From contig NZ_CACVCC010000005.1 in the NCBI RefSeq assembly GCF_902729355.1, forward strand, positions 43,660 to 107,659: a stretch of DNA of 64,000 nucleotides, written 5' to 3'. The notes under the pieces were generated by a model. That model was not told the origin of the DNA. It searched no databases and saw only the letters and a program-made list of their open reading frames with translations. The position numbers were made by a program, and so were the translations under genes. Origin of the DNA: Streptococcus sp. S784/96/1. GTDB lineage: Bacteria > Bacillota > Bacilli > Lactobacillales > Streptococcaceae. Positions 17,342 through 27,698 of this stretch are shown here, in pieces (within the stretch, counting starts at the first letter, position 1; the number at the start of each line of letters is the position of its first letter).

Positions 17342-18112
17342 ATGACAATTAAGGTTGTTATTGCTGGTTTTAAGGGTAAAATGGGGTCAACAGCTGTTGA
17401 TATGGTGAAAAGTGATGACCAGCTTGAACTAGCAGGCCTTCTTGATCCTTTTGCGACAGAGAAAGAAATTGATGGGGTTCCTGTTTTCACTGCGAAAGAA
17501 GCTTTAGTTGGCTTTGAAGCAGACGTTTGGGTTGATTTTACCATGCCAAAGGTAGCTTATGGGAACACTCGTTTTGCCCTTGAAAATGGCTTTGCTCCTG
17601 TTGTTGGGACTACTGGTTTTACCGCTGATCAAATTGCAGAGCTCAAAGCCTTATCTTCTGAAAAACAGCTAGGTGGGTTAATTGCGCCTAATTTTGCGAT
17701 AGGAGCTATTCTTCTCATGGAATTTGCGACTAAGGCCAGCAAATATTTTCCAGACCTTGAAATCATTGAACTTCATCATGATAAGAAAAAAGATGCACCT
17801 TCTGGAACAGCTATAAAAACGGCTGAACTCATTCGTGAGGCTCGTGCTTTTAAGAAGCAAGGGGCAGAAGATGAAGAAGAGTTAATTACAGGTGCTAGAG
17901 GAGCTGAGTTTAATGGTTTCCGCATTCACAGTGTGAGATTGCCAGGACTTGTTGCTCACCAAGAAGTTATTTTTGGAGCACAAGGTGAAGGATTGACGCT
18001 TCGCCATGATTCTTATGATCGTAGTTCTTTCATGAGTGGTGTTAATCTAGGGATTAAAGAAGTTGTTAAGCGCAAAGAATTGGTTTACGGATTGGAAAAC
18101 TTATTGTCATGA
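17342..18112 (+). CDS. dapB: 4-hydroxy-tetrahydrodipicolinate reductase
   Basis: 256 residues. N-terminal Rossmann motif [14 protein letters not shown], then [10 protein letters not shown], and the catalytic [15 protein letters not shown] loop (His and Lys pair). It reduces the DapA product with NAD(P)H on the path to lysine and the peptidoglycan cross-link residue. The stop overlaps the cca start (ATGA), so the two are translationally coupled. Confidence 0.95.
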   Translation: MTIKVVIAGFKGKMGSTAVDMVKSDDQLELAGLLDPFATEKEIDGVPVFTAKEALVGFEADVWVDFTMPKVAYGNTRFALENGFAPVVGTTGFTADQIAELKALSSEKQLGGLIAPNFAIGAILLMEFATKASKYFPDLEIIELHHDKKKDAPSGTAIKTAELIREARAFKKQGAEDEEELITGARGAEFNGFRIHSVRLPGLVAHQEVIFGAQGEGLTLRHDSYDRSSFMSGVNLGIKEVVKRKELVYGLENLLS

Positions 18113-19320
18113 AATTAGAAACAATGCCTTCTGACTTTCAGAAGGCTTTACCCTTATTAACTAAAATTAAAGAAGCGGGATTTGAAGCCTATTTTGTGGG
18201 TGGGAGTGTACGTGATGTCTTACTAGGTCGTGACATTCATGATGTTGATATAGCTACCTCATCGTATCCTGAAGAAACGAAGCGGATTTTTGAGCGTACA
18301 GTTGATATTGGAATTGAACATGGAACCGTTTTAGTACTTGAAAATGGTGGTGAGTATGAAATAACAACTTTTCGTACTGAAGATGTCTATGTTGATTACC
18401 GCCGTCCTTCAAGTGTTTCTTTTGTTCGGTCTTTAGAGGAAGACCTAAAACGTCGTGATTTTACAGTCAATGCGTTTGCTTTGGATGAAACAGGTGAAGT
18501 CATTGACCTTTTTGATGGTTTAACAGACCTTGATAACAAGTTGTTAAGAGCTGTTGGTCAGGCGGAAGAGCGTTTTAATGAGGATGCCTTGCGGATTATG
18601 CGAGGGTTACGTTTTGCAGCGACTCTTGATTTTGATATTGAAGAAGTGACATTTGAAGCAATGAAGGATCATGCTCCCTTGTTAGAAAAAATTTCAGTGG
18701 AACGTTCCTTTATTGAGTTTGATAAGCTATTGATGGCTCCCTTTTGGAGGAAAGGAATTAAAGCTCTACAAGCTACAGAGGCTTATAACTACCTTCCTGA
18801 TTTAGTAGGTACTATTGAAAAATGGCAGAGCTTTTTAGACTCTATTGCTGAAGACTTTCGATTTACTAATTCAGAACAGGCCTGGGCAGCTCTGCTATTG
18901 GCCTTAAAAATTAAGAACCCCAAAGCTTTTTTAAAAACATGGAAAACTTCTGTCAATTTCCAAAAAGATGTCGAGAGAATTGTGACTATTTTTAACTATC
19001 GTCTTGAAAAGGAATTGACTAAGGAAGAAATCTATGCTTTTGGGAGAGAAGCTATTTTACTTACTGAGGAACTTCGTCAGGCACAAGGAATGCCTGTTGA
19101 TTTTGAATTGATTGAGCACTTGGATAAGGAATTGGTTATCCATGATAAACATGAAATCGTCGTCAATGGTGGAATACTTATTAAAGAATTAGGGTTAAAG
19201 CCTGGTCCAGAAATGGGGCGATTTTTGAACGCTGTGGAAAAAGCAATTGTTTGTGGAGATTTAGCTAATGAAAAAGATGATATTTTTTCATTTATTAAAG
19301 GATTAACAAAAGGGGCGTGA
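18109..19320 (+). CDS. cca: CCA tRNA nucleotidyltransferase
   Basis: 403 residues. The nucleotidyltransferase head [23 protein letters not shown] carries the two metal-binding Asp. [12 protein letters not shown] and the [17 protein letters not shown] segment follow, then the helical body typical of class II bacterial Cca. It adds or repairs the 3' CCA of tRNAs; the tRNA-Thr gene at 48.9 kb in this window lacks an encoded CCA and would depend on it. Confidence 0.95.
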   Translation: MKLETMPSDFQKALPLLTKIKEAGFEAYFVGGSVRDVLLGRDIHDVDIATSSYPEETKRIFERTVDIGIEHGTVLVLENGGEYEITTFRTEDVYVDYRRPSSVSFVRSLEEDLKRRDFTVNAFALDETGEVIDLFDGLTDLDNKLLRAVGQAEERFNEDALRIMRGLRFAATLDFDIEEVTFEAMKDHAPLLEKISVERSFIEFDKLLMAPFWRKGIKALQATEAYNYLPDLVGTIEKWQSFLDSIAEDFRFTNSEQAWAALLLALKIKNPKAFLKTWKTSVNFQKDVERIVTIFNYRLEKELTKEEIYAFGREAILLTEELRQAQGMPVDFELIEHLDKELVIHDKHEIVVNGGILIKELGLKPGPEMGRFLNAVEKAIVCGDLANEKDDIFSFIKGLTKGA

Positions 19321-19470
19321 GCTCCTTTTATCAACGAGGAGAAGAAGTCATCCCGGCTAATACTCGTCGCAATTAACATCTAACGGTATTAGAATGCTTG
19401 TTGAGCTTGGTTCTATCTGAGTTTTTGATAGAGCGTAATAAAATGACATTAAAAAGATAGGAATGGCAAT

Positions 19471-21339
19471 ATGTCTGATTTTATTGTAGAAAAATTAACG
19501 AAATCTGTCGGTGCTAAAACCGTTTTTAAAGAGATTTCTTTCATCCTTCATGACTTAGATCGTGTTGGGATTATTGGCGTCAATGGAACTGGAAAGACTA
19601 CTTTGTTAGATGTGATTTCAGACCGTATTGGCTATGATGGTGATGTGTCACCTTTTATCAAGGCAAATGATTATAAAATTTCTTATTTGACCCAAGAACC
19701 TGACTTTGATGATAGCAAAACGGTTCTAGAGACGGTTTTATCATCGGATCTGCGTGAAATGGCGCTGATTCGTGAATATGAACAGTTGATGTTGGCTTAT
19801 TCGGAGGAAAATCAAGCGCGTATAGAAAAGGTTATGGCAGAAATGGATAGCCTAGATGCTTGGACGATTGAAAGTGAAGTTAAGACTGTTCTGTCAAAAT
19901 TAGGGCTCACCGACTTGACCGCTAAAGTAGGGGACCTTTCTGGTGGATTGCGACGCCGTGTGCAATTAGCGCAGGTGCTTCTAGGTAATGCGGATTTATT
20001 ATTATTGGACGAACCGACTAACCATCTAGATATTGACACCATTGCTTGGTTGACTAATTTTTTGAAAAATAGTAAGAAGACTGTTCTCTTTATCACCCAT
20101 GACCGTTATTTCTTGGATAATGTGGCGACGCGAATCTTTGAATTGGCTGATAGTCATTTGACGGAATATCAGGGCAATTACCAAGACTATGTCCGTCTGA
20201 GGGCAGAGCAAGATGAACGAGATGCGGCTTCTATTCACAAGAAAAAGCAACTCTATAAACAAGAATTAGAGTGGATGAGACGTCAACCACAGGCGCGTGC
20301 GACTAAACAACAGGCTCGCATCAATCGTTTTCATGACTTGAAAAAAGAAGTGCATCAAGGAACGACTGCTGAAGATTTGGAAATTACTTTTGAAACGAGT
20401 CGTATTGGGAAAAAAGTGGTTAACTTTGAAAATGTGAGTTTCTCATATCCGAATAAACCGATTTTAACTGACTTTAACCTCATCATCCAAAACCGTGACC
20501 GTATTGGGATTGTTGGTGATAATGGGGTTGGGAAATCGACGCTTCTTAATTTGATTAACGGTGATTTGCAGCCAACCTCTGGAAAATTAGACATCGGTGA
20601 AACGATTCGCGTTGGCTATTTTTCTCAGAATCTCAAGGATATGGATGAGAGTAAACGTGTTATTTCTTATCTGCAAGAAGTTGCAGATGAAGTTAAGACT
20701 ACGGTTGGTACAACTAGCGTTTCGGAATTGTTAGAGCAGTTTTTGTTCCCACGATCAACGCATGGGACACAGATTGCTAAGCTGTCTGGTGGTGAGAAAA
20801 AACGTCTTTATTTGCTGAAAATCTTGATTGAAAAACCAAATGTTCTTCTTTTGGATGAGCCGACAAATGACCTTGACATTGCTACCTTAACAGTTTTAGA
20901 AGGTTTTTTGGCTGGTTTTGCAGGTCCTGTTATCACCGTTAGCCATGACCGTTATTTCTTAGATAAGGTGGCCAATAAGATTTTGGTCTTTGAAGATGGT
21001 TCTATTAGAGAATTTTTTGGAAATTACACAGATTATCTTGACGAGAAGGCTTTTGAACATGATAGCTCTGCCATTTCTCAAAAGAAAGAAGCGGTAAAAG
21101 AAGAGAAACCAAAAGATGAGAAGAAGAGGATGTCCTACTTTGAGAAGCAGGAGTGGGCTGGCATTGAAACAGAGATTGAGCATTTAGAAAATCGTATCGC
21201 TGAGATATCAGAGGAGATGCAGACCTGTGGCAGTGATTTTACAAGGCTTAGTGATTTGCAAAAGGAACTGGATGAGAAGAATGATCAACTGCTTGAAAAA
21301 TATGAGCGGTATGAGTATTTAAGCGACTTGGAGGGATAG
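19471..21339 (+). CDS. ABC-F family ATP-binding protein (Uup-like)
   Basis: 622 residues with no membrane segments. ABC domain 1 has GVNGTGKTTL, LSGGLRRRVQLAQ and LLLDEPTNHLDID; the charged linker follows (RQPQARATKQQARINRFHDL); domain 2 has GDNGVGKSTLL, LSGGEKKRLYLL and LLLDEPTNDLDI; a coiled-coil tail lies at about residues 560-622. ABC-F proteins act on the ribosome; the C-terminal coiled coil is the Uup plan. No sign it is a resistance-type member. ATAGGAAT precedes the start. Confidence 0.88.
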   Translation: MSDFIVEKLTKSVGAKTVFKEISFILHDLDRVGIIGVNGTGKTTLLDVISDRIGYDGDVSPFIKANDYKISYLTQEPDFDDSKTVLETVLSSDLREMALIREYEQLMLAYSEENQARIEKVMAEMDSLDAWTIESEVKTVLSKLGLTDLTAKVGDLSGGLRRRVQLAQVLLGNADLLLLDEPTNHLDIDTIAWLTNFLKNSKKTVLFITHDRYFLDNVATRIFELADSHLTEYQGNYQDYVRLRAEQDERDAASIHKKKQLYKQELEWMRRQPQARATKQQARINRFHDLKKEVHQGTTAEDLEITFETSRIGKKVVNFENVSFSYPNKPILTDFNLIIQNRDRIGIVGDNGVGKSTLLNLINGDLQPTSGKLDIGETIRVGYFSQNLKDMDESKRVISYLQEVADEVKTTVGTTSVSELLEQFLFPRSTHGTQIAKLSGGEKKRLYLLKILIEKPNVLLLDEPTNDLDIATLTVLEGFLAGFAGPVITVSHDRYFLDKVANKILVFEDGSIREFFGNYTDYLDEKAFEHDSSAISQKKEAVKEEKPKDEKKRMSYFEKQEWAGIETEIEHLENRIAEISEEMQTCGSDFTRLSDLQKELDEKNDQLLEKYERYEYLSDLEG

Positions 21340-21342
21340 ATT

Positions 21343-21816
21343 ATGCTATTACGGTCTATTGAATTGAAGGATAATGCCGAGGTAGCAACTCTTATCCGTA
21401 CCTCTCTTGAAGAATTTGGTCTTGATAAACCTGGAACGGCTTATTGTGATCCACAGCTGGATAATCTTAGTGCCTACTATGCTCATCTTGACCGTTCAGC
21501 TTATTTTGTGGCAGAAGAATCTGGAGAAATCGTTGGTTCAGGAGGTTTTGCTCCGATTTCTGAGAACATCGCAGAGCTTCAAAAATTATACGTCTCTTCA
21601 AATCAAAGAGGAAAGGGCATCTCTAGTCAACTTCTCAAAATAATCTTTGCAGAAGCGAAAAAAGAAGGCTACCAGAAACTATATCTCGAAACCGCCAATG
21701 AATTATCATCAGCTGTTGCAGTCTATGAACATTTTGGATTTGAACGCTTAGAAAAGCCTCTCCCAAATGAAGCAGGACACACGGCAATGGATATTTGGAT
21801 GTTAAAAAGTTTGTAG
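21343..21816 (+). CDS. GNAT family N-acetyltransferase
   Basis: 157 residues. KLYVSSNQRGKGISSQLLKIIFAEA contains the acetyl-CoA loop (QRGKGISS), followed by LYLETANELSSAVAVYEHFGFERL, the usual C-terminal core. The site GGAGGGA lies at the end of the ABC-F gene, 3 bases separate the genes, and the Nudix gene follows closely, so the three are co-transcribed. Substrate unknown. Confidence 0.87.
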   Translation: MLLRSIELKDNAEVATLIRTSLEEFGLDKPGTAYCDPQLDNLSAYYAHLDRSAYFVAEESGEIVGSGGFAPISENIAELQKLYVSSNQRGKGISSQLLKIIFAEAKKEGYQKLYLETANELSSAVAVYEHFGFERLEKPLPNEAGHTAMDIWMLKSL

Positions 21817-21827
21817 GAGAAAAATAA

Positions 21828-22295
21828 ATGGTACATTTAAAACATTTTGGTGTTTATGGCATTTGTATTCGTGAGGGAAAGTTACTCTGTGTGCGTAAAA
21901 ATCGAGGTCCCTATACGGGGCGATATGATTTACCAGGAGGAAGCCAAGATAGTGGAGAGAGTTTACTGGATACTCTAAAACGTGAGATGTTAGAAGAGAC
22001 TGGTTTTCAGGTGTTATCTGCTGTGAATAATCGGATTTTTGACACCTTTGTACAGCCTGAGGGAGAAGAAAATGTGACCCACCATATTTTTGCGGTTTAT
22101 GATGTAGAACTTGATAATAGCTCTGCTATTGCAATTACTGAAACCATTGATGGTGGAGATGTTAATGATTCGGTAGGTAGTGCTTGGGTAACCCTCTCAG
22201 ACTTGACAGAGAGTAACGCTTCGCCTTTGATACTCAAGATTCTCGCTCCGAATCTTGAGGCTAGTCATTACCCAAACTGGCACATTTTACGTTAG
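21828..22295 (+). CDS. Nudix hydrolase
   Basis: 155 residues. The Nudix box fits GX5EX7REUXEEXGU: GSQDSGE, seven residues, REMLEETGF. It would hydrolyse a nucleoside diphosphate linked to another group; the substrate is not evident. TAGGAGAAA precedes the start. Confidence 0.88.
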   Translation: MVHLKHFGVYGICIREGKLLCVRKNRGPYTGRYDLPGGSQDSGESLLDTLKREMLEETGFQVLSAVNNRIFDTFVQPEGEENVTHHIFAVYDVELDNSSAIAITETIDGGDVNDSVGSAWVTLSDLTESNASPLILKILAPNLEASHYPNWHILR

Positions 22296-22299
22296 AAAT

Positions 22300-22575
22300 A
22301 GCCTAAGCTTAGAAACCAGAGAGCGAAGGAGACTTAGGCTTGCCAAAAAGGAATGGAACTCCGTAGGAGGTTTTGATGCTGACTTCGCCAGCTTCATTTC
22401 CCACCTTCAAAGGTCTCCTAGACCTTTGAAGCGCCCCCGCACCACATAGGGAAAAGTGCTAAAAAAGAAAATAACTAGCACAACGGGTACTTATTAGAAA
22501 ATCAAAATTAGAATTTTAGATTTTCTCATATAGACATTTAGATTTTATTTAGTGATTGGTTATTAGCACTTATAC
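22300..22575 (-). repeat. Dispersed non-coding repeat, inverted copy 2 and flank
   Basis: 22331-22370 matches the reverse complement of 939-978 at 36 of 40 bases. AAGTGCTAA (22454-22462) and TTAGCACTT (22563-22571, followed by TATACTAATGTGG) correspond to the ends of copy 1. GCCTAAG / CTTAGGC at 22300-22339 makes a long-loop hairpin that may end the Nudix transcript. A related trace, CTAAGCTTAGAAA..AGCGAA, lies at about 34159-34182. The rest of 22296-22691 is AT-rich and shows no gene. Confidence 0.5.
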
Positions 22576-22691
22576 TAATGTGGATCGTCCACATTTTATT
22601 AAAAAGAAACAAAAAAGTAATTTTTTGATTTTAGATTGGTATTAGCAATAAACGATTTTTTAGGGGATTAATTTAAGGAAAGGAATAAAAT

Positions 22692-22718
22692 ATGAACTTT
22701 GGAAGTGTAAGTGAGTAA
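22692..22718 (+). CDS. Possible 8-codon leader peptide ahead of the exporter genes
   Basis: ATG AAC TTT GGA AGT GTA AGT GAG TAA (Met-Asn-Phe-Gly-Ser-Val-Ser-Glu) is preceded by the strong site AAGGAAAGGA 8-10 bases upstream, better than the site of the exporter gene itself. It lies 77 bases before that gene. Translation is a guess from the site; a decayed start region is the alternative. Confidence 0.3.
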   Translation: MNFGSVSE

Positions 22719-22795
22719 CTGATAGGGGACTTAGTAGTTAAAATCAGTTTATGATTTTGCACTTATCGGTTCAATGTTTGACAGGTAATATAAGA

Positions 22796-24535
22796 ATGCA
22801 GTTAATTTGGTCTTATTTAAAATCAAAGCACAAATGGCTTGCTCTTGATTTATTAGGTGGATTTCTCTTTGTTGTGGTAAACTTAGGAATGCCAACCATT
22901 CTTGCTCGTATGATTGATGAGGGGATTACTAAAAATGATCCTGATCGTTTGACTTATTGGGCAATCGTCATGTTTGTGATTATTGTACTTGGTATTGTTG
23001 GTCGTGTGATTTTAGCTTATGCGGCTGGAAAACTCACTACGACGATGATTAAGGAATTGCGTACGGATATGTATGCGAAATTGCAGAGTTATTCTCATAG
23101 TGAATATGAAAAAATTGGTGTGTCGTCTTTAGTAACGCGTATGACTAGTGATGCCTACGTCTTAATGCAGTTTGCTGAGATGTCACTACGAATGGGTGTT
23201 GTAACTCCCATGATGATGATTTTCTCAGTTGTCATGATTTTGCTGACTAGTCCTAGCCTAGCTTGGACAGTAGCTATTTTCTTACCATTTTTAGTAGCAG
23301 TTGTGACCTATGTCGCTATTAAAACCCGTCCTCTTTCTAAGCAACAGCAACAAACGTTAGATAAGATTAACCAGTACGTTCGTGAAAACTTGATGGGTTT
23401 GCGTGTGATTCGTGCTTTTTCACGAGAAGACTTCCAAGAAGAGCGTTTTGCAGGTCAAAATGAAGAGTATGCGAATATTTCTAAAAAGCTTTTCACTCTG
23501 ACCGGTTTGACTGAGCCCCTCTTTGTTCAGATCATCATTGCTATGATTGTGGCTATTGTTTGGTTTGCCTTAGCTCCTTTGGCGAAGGCAGAGCTCCAAA
23601 TTGGTGACTTGGTTGCTTTTATTGAGTATGCTTTCCATGCTCTCTTTTCATTCTTGATGTTTGCCAATCTCTTTACCATGTATCCTCGTATGGCGGTGTC
23701 AGCAAGTCGTATTCAAGAAGTGATGGATATGCCGATTTCAATTTCAGAAAATCCAAATGGTGTTACTGAAACAGCTACAAAAGGTTATTTGGAGTTTGAC
23801 AATGTGACCTTTGCTTATCCAGGGGAGACAGAAAGTCCTGTTCTTCACAACATTTCCTTCAAAACAAAACCAGGTGAAACCATTGCCTTTATTGGTTCAA
23901 CTGGTTCTGGAAAATCAAGTTTGGTGAATCTCATTCCTCGATTCTATGATGTTACCCTTGGAAAAATTTTAGTAGATGGCGTTAATGTTAAGGAGTATAA
24001 CCTTAAAGCTCTTCGTCAGAAGGTAGGTTTCATTCCTCAAAAAGCTCTGTTATTTACTGGAACCATTGAAGAAAACTTAAAATATGGTAAGCAAGATGCC
24101 ACGGTTTCTGAGCTTGATGAGGCGACGAGTGTCTCTCAAGCTAAAGAATTTATCGAGAGCCGAGAAGAAGGCTATGGGACACATTTGGCTGAGGGTGGTA
24201 GTAACCTATCTGGAGGACAAAAGCAGCGCTTGTCTATTGCACGTGCAGTGGTTAAAAAGCCAGATATTTATATCTTTGATGATTCATTCTCAGCTCTAGA
24301 TTATAAAACCGATTCAGAGCTGCGTCGCCGTTTGAAAGAAGTAACGGAAAATGCAACAGTGCTTATCGTGGCACAACGGGTTGGAACCATTATGGATGCT
24401 GATCAGATTATCGTCCTTGATGAAGGTGAAATTGTTGGTCGTGGAACCCATGATGAGCTTATGAAAACCAATGATATCTACCGTGAAATTGCCAATTCAC
24501 AGCTTAATAATCAAGCATTGACGGAGGAGGTTTAG
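22796..24535 (+). CDS. efrA: Heterodimeric ABC multidrug exporter, EfrA-type subunit
   Basis: 579 residues from ATG 22796 (MQLIWSYLKSKHKW, the normal amino end; an ATG at 22751 would add 15 atypical residues). Six transmembrane helices in the first 310 residues, then the nucleotide-binding domain with GSTGSGKSSL, LSGGQKQRLSIAR and IFDDSFSALD. The catalytic Glu after Walker B is Asp-Ser (DDS), as in the degenerate half of EfrA/PatA-type pairs. It works with the next gene as one exporter of dyes, fluoroquinolones and similar compounds in known relatives. Confidence 0.85.
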   Translation: MQLIWSYLKSKHKWLALDLLGGFLFVVVNLGMPTILARMIDEGITKNDPDRLTYWAIVMFVIIVLGIVGRVILAYAAGKLTTTMIKELRTDMYAKLQSYSHSEYEKIGVSSLVTRMTSDAYVLMQFAEMSLRMGVVTPMMMIFSVVMILLTSPSLAWTVAIFLPFLVAVVTYVAIKTRPLSKQQQQTLDKINQYVRENLMGLRVIRAFSREDFQEERFAGQNEEYANISKKLFTLTGLTEPLFVQIIIAMIVAIVWFALAPLAKAELQIGDLVAFIEYAFHALFSFLMFANLFTMYPRMAVSASRIQEVMDMPISISENPNGVTETATKGYLEFDNVTFAYPGETESPVLHNISFKTKPGETIAFIGSTGSGKSSLVNLIPRFYDVTLGKILVDGVNVKEYNLKALRQKVGFIPQKALLFTGTIEENLKYGKQDATVSELDEATSVSQAKEFIESREEGYGTHLAEGGSNLSGGQKQRLSIARAVVKKPDIYIFDDSFSALDYKTDSELRRRLKEVTENATVLIVAQRVGTIMDADQIIVLDEGEIVGRGTHDELMKTNDIYREIANSQLNNQALTEEV

Positions 24536-24539
24536 AAAA

Positions 24540-26318
24540 ATGAAAACAAAAAATCAATCAGTCTTCTTACGCCTCTGGCACTATTTGAAGGTATATAAGG
24601 GCTCCCTCTTCTTAGCTATTTTCCTTAAAATCACAGCTGCGGTGATGAATGTGTTAGAGCCTTTTGTCTTAGGTCTCGTTATCACAGAATTGACACAAAA
24701 TCTGCTAGACATGGCATCAGGTGTGGAAGGTGCGGCCATTAACACAACCTATATTTTCTGGGTTTTGGTTATCTACGCCATTCGTGCCTTCTTCTATGAA
24801 ATTGGTGCCTATGGTTCGAACTATTACATTACTCGTACAGTGCAAAACAGCATCCGCGATCTTCGTAATGACCTGAGTGAAAAAATCAATCGTATTCCTG
24901 TTTCTTATTTTGATAAGCACCAATTTGGAGATATGCTAGGGCGATTCACATCAGATGTTGAGACGGTATCGAATGCTTTGCAACAGTCTTTCTTGCAGAT
25001 TGTCAATGCCATGATTTCCCTTACGCTTGTTGTGGTAATGGTGCTTTATCTAAATGCTCAGTTAGCTATCGTGGTTATTCTCAGTATTCCCTTGACTTAC
25101 GTAACAGCGCAAGCTATTCTAAAAAAATCACAGCCGTATTTTAAACGTCAGGCTAAAGTTTTAGGTGATATGAATGGCTTTGTTCAAGAAAATCTGACTG
25201 GCTTTAACGTTTTAAAACTTTACGGTCGCGAAAAGGTATCCGCAGAGGAATTTGCTAGAATCACTGATGAATTACAGGATGTTGGTTTCAAAGCTAGTTT
25301 CATGTCTGGAATTATGATGCCTGTCCTTCATGCTATCTCAGATATGGCTTATCTTATTGTAGCGGTTCTTGGTGGACTTCAAGTTATGGCAGGAAAAATG
25401 GCTATTGGTAACATCCAAGCTTTTGTTCAATATACCTTCCAACTTGGACAACCTATCCAGACCTTAACTCAATTAGCTGGTATTCTCCAATCAGCAAAAT
25501 CTTCTTTAGAACGTATTTTTGAAGTACTAGATGAAGTTGATGAGTTGTCAAATGTCTCTGAACGATTCAATCAGGATCTGACAGGGCAAGTTAGCTTTAA
25601 AAACGTTAATTTCCAGTATGTTGACAGTAAACCCCTCATTCGTGATTTTAATCTAGAAGTTAATCCAGGTGAGATGGTGGCCATTGTAGGACCGACTGGG
25701 GCGGGCAAAACTACTCTTATCAATCTTTTAATGCGTTTCTATGATGTGACAGATGGGTCCATTACTGTGGATGGACACGATATTCGTAACCTATCACGTC
25801 AAGAATACCGTAAACAATTTGGTATGGTTCTCCAAGATGCTTGGCTCTACGAAGGAACGATTAAAGAAAATCTTCGTTTTGGAAATCTTGAAGCAACTGA
25901 CGAGGAAATTATTGAAGCGGCTAAAGCAGCTAATGTGGATCATTTTATTCGTACCTTACCAGGTGGCTACAATATGGAAATGAACCAAGAATCTTCTAAT
26001 ATTTCCCTCGGGCAAAAACAATTGCTGACCATTGCGCGTGCGCTTTTAGCTGACCCGAAAATCTTAATTTTGGATGAGGCAACATCATCAGTTGATACGC
26101 GCTTAGAATTACTCATTCAAAAAGCTATGAAACGTTTGATGCAAGGACGAACAAGTTTTGTTATTGCCCATCGCCTATCAACCATTCAAGAGGCAGATAA
26201 AATTTTAGTCCTTAAAGATGGCCAAATCATCGAACAAGGAAATCATGATAGTTTACTTGCTGATAAAGGTTTTTACCATGACCTTTATATGAGTCAGTTC
26301 TCAGACAAAGAAGCTTGA
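24540..26318 (+). CDS. efrB: Heterodimeric ABC multidrug exporter, EfrB-type subunit
   Basis: 592 residues, starting 5 bases after efrA (site GGAGG). Six transmembrane helices, then GPTGAGKTTL, signature SLGQKQ and ILILDEATSSVD with the intact catalytic Glu. The signature differs from SGGQ, which completes the degenerate site formed with the EfrA Walker motifs, while the EfrA signature and EfrB Walker motifs form the active site. This complementarity supports a heterodimer. Confidence 0.87.
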   Translation: MKTKNQSVFLRLWHYLKVYKGSLFLAIFLKITAAVMNVLEPFVLGLVITELTQNLLDMASGVEGAAINTTYIFWVLVIYAIRAFFYEIGAYGSNYYITRTVQNSIRDLRNDLSEKINRIPVSYFDKHQFGDMLGRFTSDVETVSNALQQSFLQIVNAMISLTLVVVMVLYLNAQLAIVVILSIPLTYVTAQAILKKSQPYFKRQAKVLGDMNGFVQENLTGFNVLKLYGREKVSAEEFARITDELQDVGFKASFMSGIMMPVLHAISDMAYLIVAVLGGLQVMAGKMAIGNIQAFVQYTFQLGQPIQTLTQLAGILQSAKSSLERIFEVLDEVDELSNVSERFNQDLTGQVSFKNVNFQYVDSKPLIRDFNLEVNPGEMVAIVGPTGAGKTTLINLLMRFYDVTDGSITVDGHDIRNLSRQEYRKQFGMVLQDAWLYEGTIKENLRFGNLEATDEEIIEAAKAANVDHFIRTLPGGYNMEMNQESSNISLGQKQLLTIARALLADPKILILDEATSSVDTRLELLIQKAMKRLMQGRTSFVIAHRLSTIQEADKILVLKDGQIIEQGNHDSLLADKGFYHDLYMSQFSDKEA

Positions 26319-26442
26319 GTAAAAAAAGAATTTCTTGATAAAACGGTCTGGCGATTCTTTTTAGCATACCAAACCTGATATATGACCGTAGTTTTATCTG
26401 GCGTGTCGTTGTCTGGCTAGAATTGACTTGATGTGATATAGC

Positions 26443-26479
26443 AAAATAAGCCTCACTAATAAGTGAAGGCTTATTTTTT
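26443..26479. terminator. Bidirectional terminator between efrB and the Fem-type gene
   Basis: AAAATAAGCC..GGCTTATTTTTT with inner pairing CACT / AGTG: a stable stem with A and T runs on both sides, lying between convergent genes. Confidence 0.8.
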
Positions 26480-26480
26480 A

Positions 26481-27698
26481 CTATGCTTTGCGACGTAATT
26501 GTTTTCGAAGCTTGTAGGCAAGATTTGATAAACGATATAAAAGAGCATTAACAGGGAGGTTAAATTCTCCAATAAATTCTTCAATAGTAGGATTGAACTT
26601 TGATTTAAAATGATAGAGGCCACCCTCAAGTTGATTTTCAATTCCCCCCATATTTTGACTAGCCATCCCCAATTCAAAGGCATGGTTCATGGTTTCGTAC
26701 CAAGTGAGAACGGGAGCATTGAATTGTTTAAAGGTATCATCCATACCAGCATATAGATTTTCAGAGGTGTTGCTGAAATTGATTGAAAGCGTCGCTGCTA
26801 ATGGAATGGTTTCTTGCCCCTTATCATAGAAAGTCTGGAAGAAATCAAGTTCTTTTTCTAGTCGTTTTTGACTTTCTTGGTTTTCTTTGAGTTTTCCTGG
26901 AGAGGTTTTTTCGCTGAATTTTTCAAATTCTGCTTGGGCTTTCTTGAGTTGTTTTTTTAGAAGGTCTATTTTTTTGAAGACATCAATCTGAACCAAGGTA
27001 ACGAAAGAATCATCTGGGTAAGTATTGACTAATTTTTGATAGTAGGGAAGGTTACGCAAATGAATTTTTTTACGGTTCTCAGTCATCTTCATTAGTTCGG
27101 CAAATGTAGGGAGCAATTCGCTACCACCAAATACGACTTCGAGGCCTTTATTACATGCAGTTCTAATTTCTTGTTTTGTTCGTTTTGGAAGACTATCTAG
27201 AGAGAAATCTTTAGCGTAAACGTTAGCCTGAAAGCGTGGCTGGATGGTCTCACCAATATCTTGAGTTCGTCCTACCCATTCAACCCCTAGATTTTGCAGA
27301 TGCTGTATAATAGCTAAACTATCACTATTATCGTTACGATTCTCAATATCTTGAAAGGCTTGGAGATGGATATTAGGGTCAAACTTGATAAAGAGTGCCC
27401 GCCTTTTTTTGCCAAAAGATTTCAGTGATTTTAAAACAAAACTGACAAGTTCTTTATCGGTGTAATCCATGATAGGACCACGAGGAATGTAGAGCATTGT
27501 GAATCCTAGTGGTAATGGCTTGATGAGGATGCTTGCTGAGGCGACTAGTTTTCCGTCTTGATAAAAACCAATACGTTCATTGCTCCAGTTATCTTTGATT
27601 TTTGCCCAGTTTGAACTTTGCAATAAATTTACTTGATGATTTGATTTGACAAAGTCATCATGTTCTTGCGTAGAAATCCCAATTTGATATGTCAACAT
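26481..27698 (-). CDS. FemABX/MurM-MurN-type peptidoglycan branching aminoacyltransferase
   Basis: 405 residues from ATG 27698 (MLTYQIGIS), which overlaps the stop of the upstream HAD gene (TAATG); an upstream in-frame extension to 27713 is not needed. The GNAT-like Fem domains (LQSSNWAKIKDNW; IPRGPIMDY; GMDDTFKQFNAPVLTWYETMNHAF) surround an inserted coiled-coil arm at about residues 240-290. Such enzymes transfer Ala or Ser from tRNA to the stem-peptide lysine of lipid II at the membrane. MurM versus MurN role is undecided. Confidence 0.85.
   Translation of the reverse strand: MLTYQIGISTQEHDDFVKSNHQVNLLQSSNWAKIKDNWSNERIGFYQDGKLVASASILIKPLPLGFTMLYIPRGPIMDYTDKELVSFVLKSLKSFGKKRRALFIKFDPNIHLQAFQDIENRNDNSDSLAIIQHLQNLGVEWVGRTQDIGETIQPRFQANVYAKDFSLDSLPKRTKQEIRTACNKGLEVVFGGSELLPTFAELMKMTENRKKIHLRNLPYYQKLVNTYPDDSFVTLVQIDVFKKIDLLKKQLKKAQAEFEKFSEKTSPGKLKENQESQKRLEKELDFFQTFYDKGQETIPLAATLSINFSNTSENLYAGMDDTFKQFNAPVLTWYETMNHAFELGMASQNMGGIENQLEGGLYHFKSKFNPTIEEFIGEFNLPVNALLYRLSNLAYKLRKQLRRKA

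Noticed and set aside
22255..22449. Short frame over the Nudix end and repeat
   Set aside because: It overlaps the Nudix gene in another frame and the non-coding repeat; no site or family.
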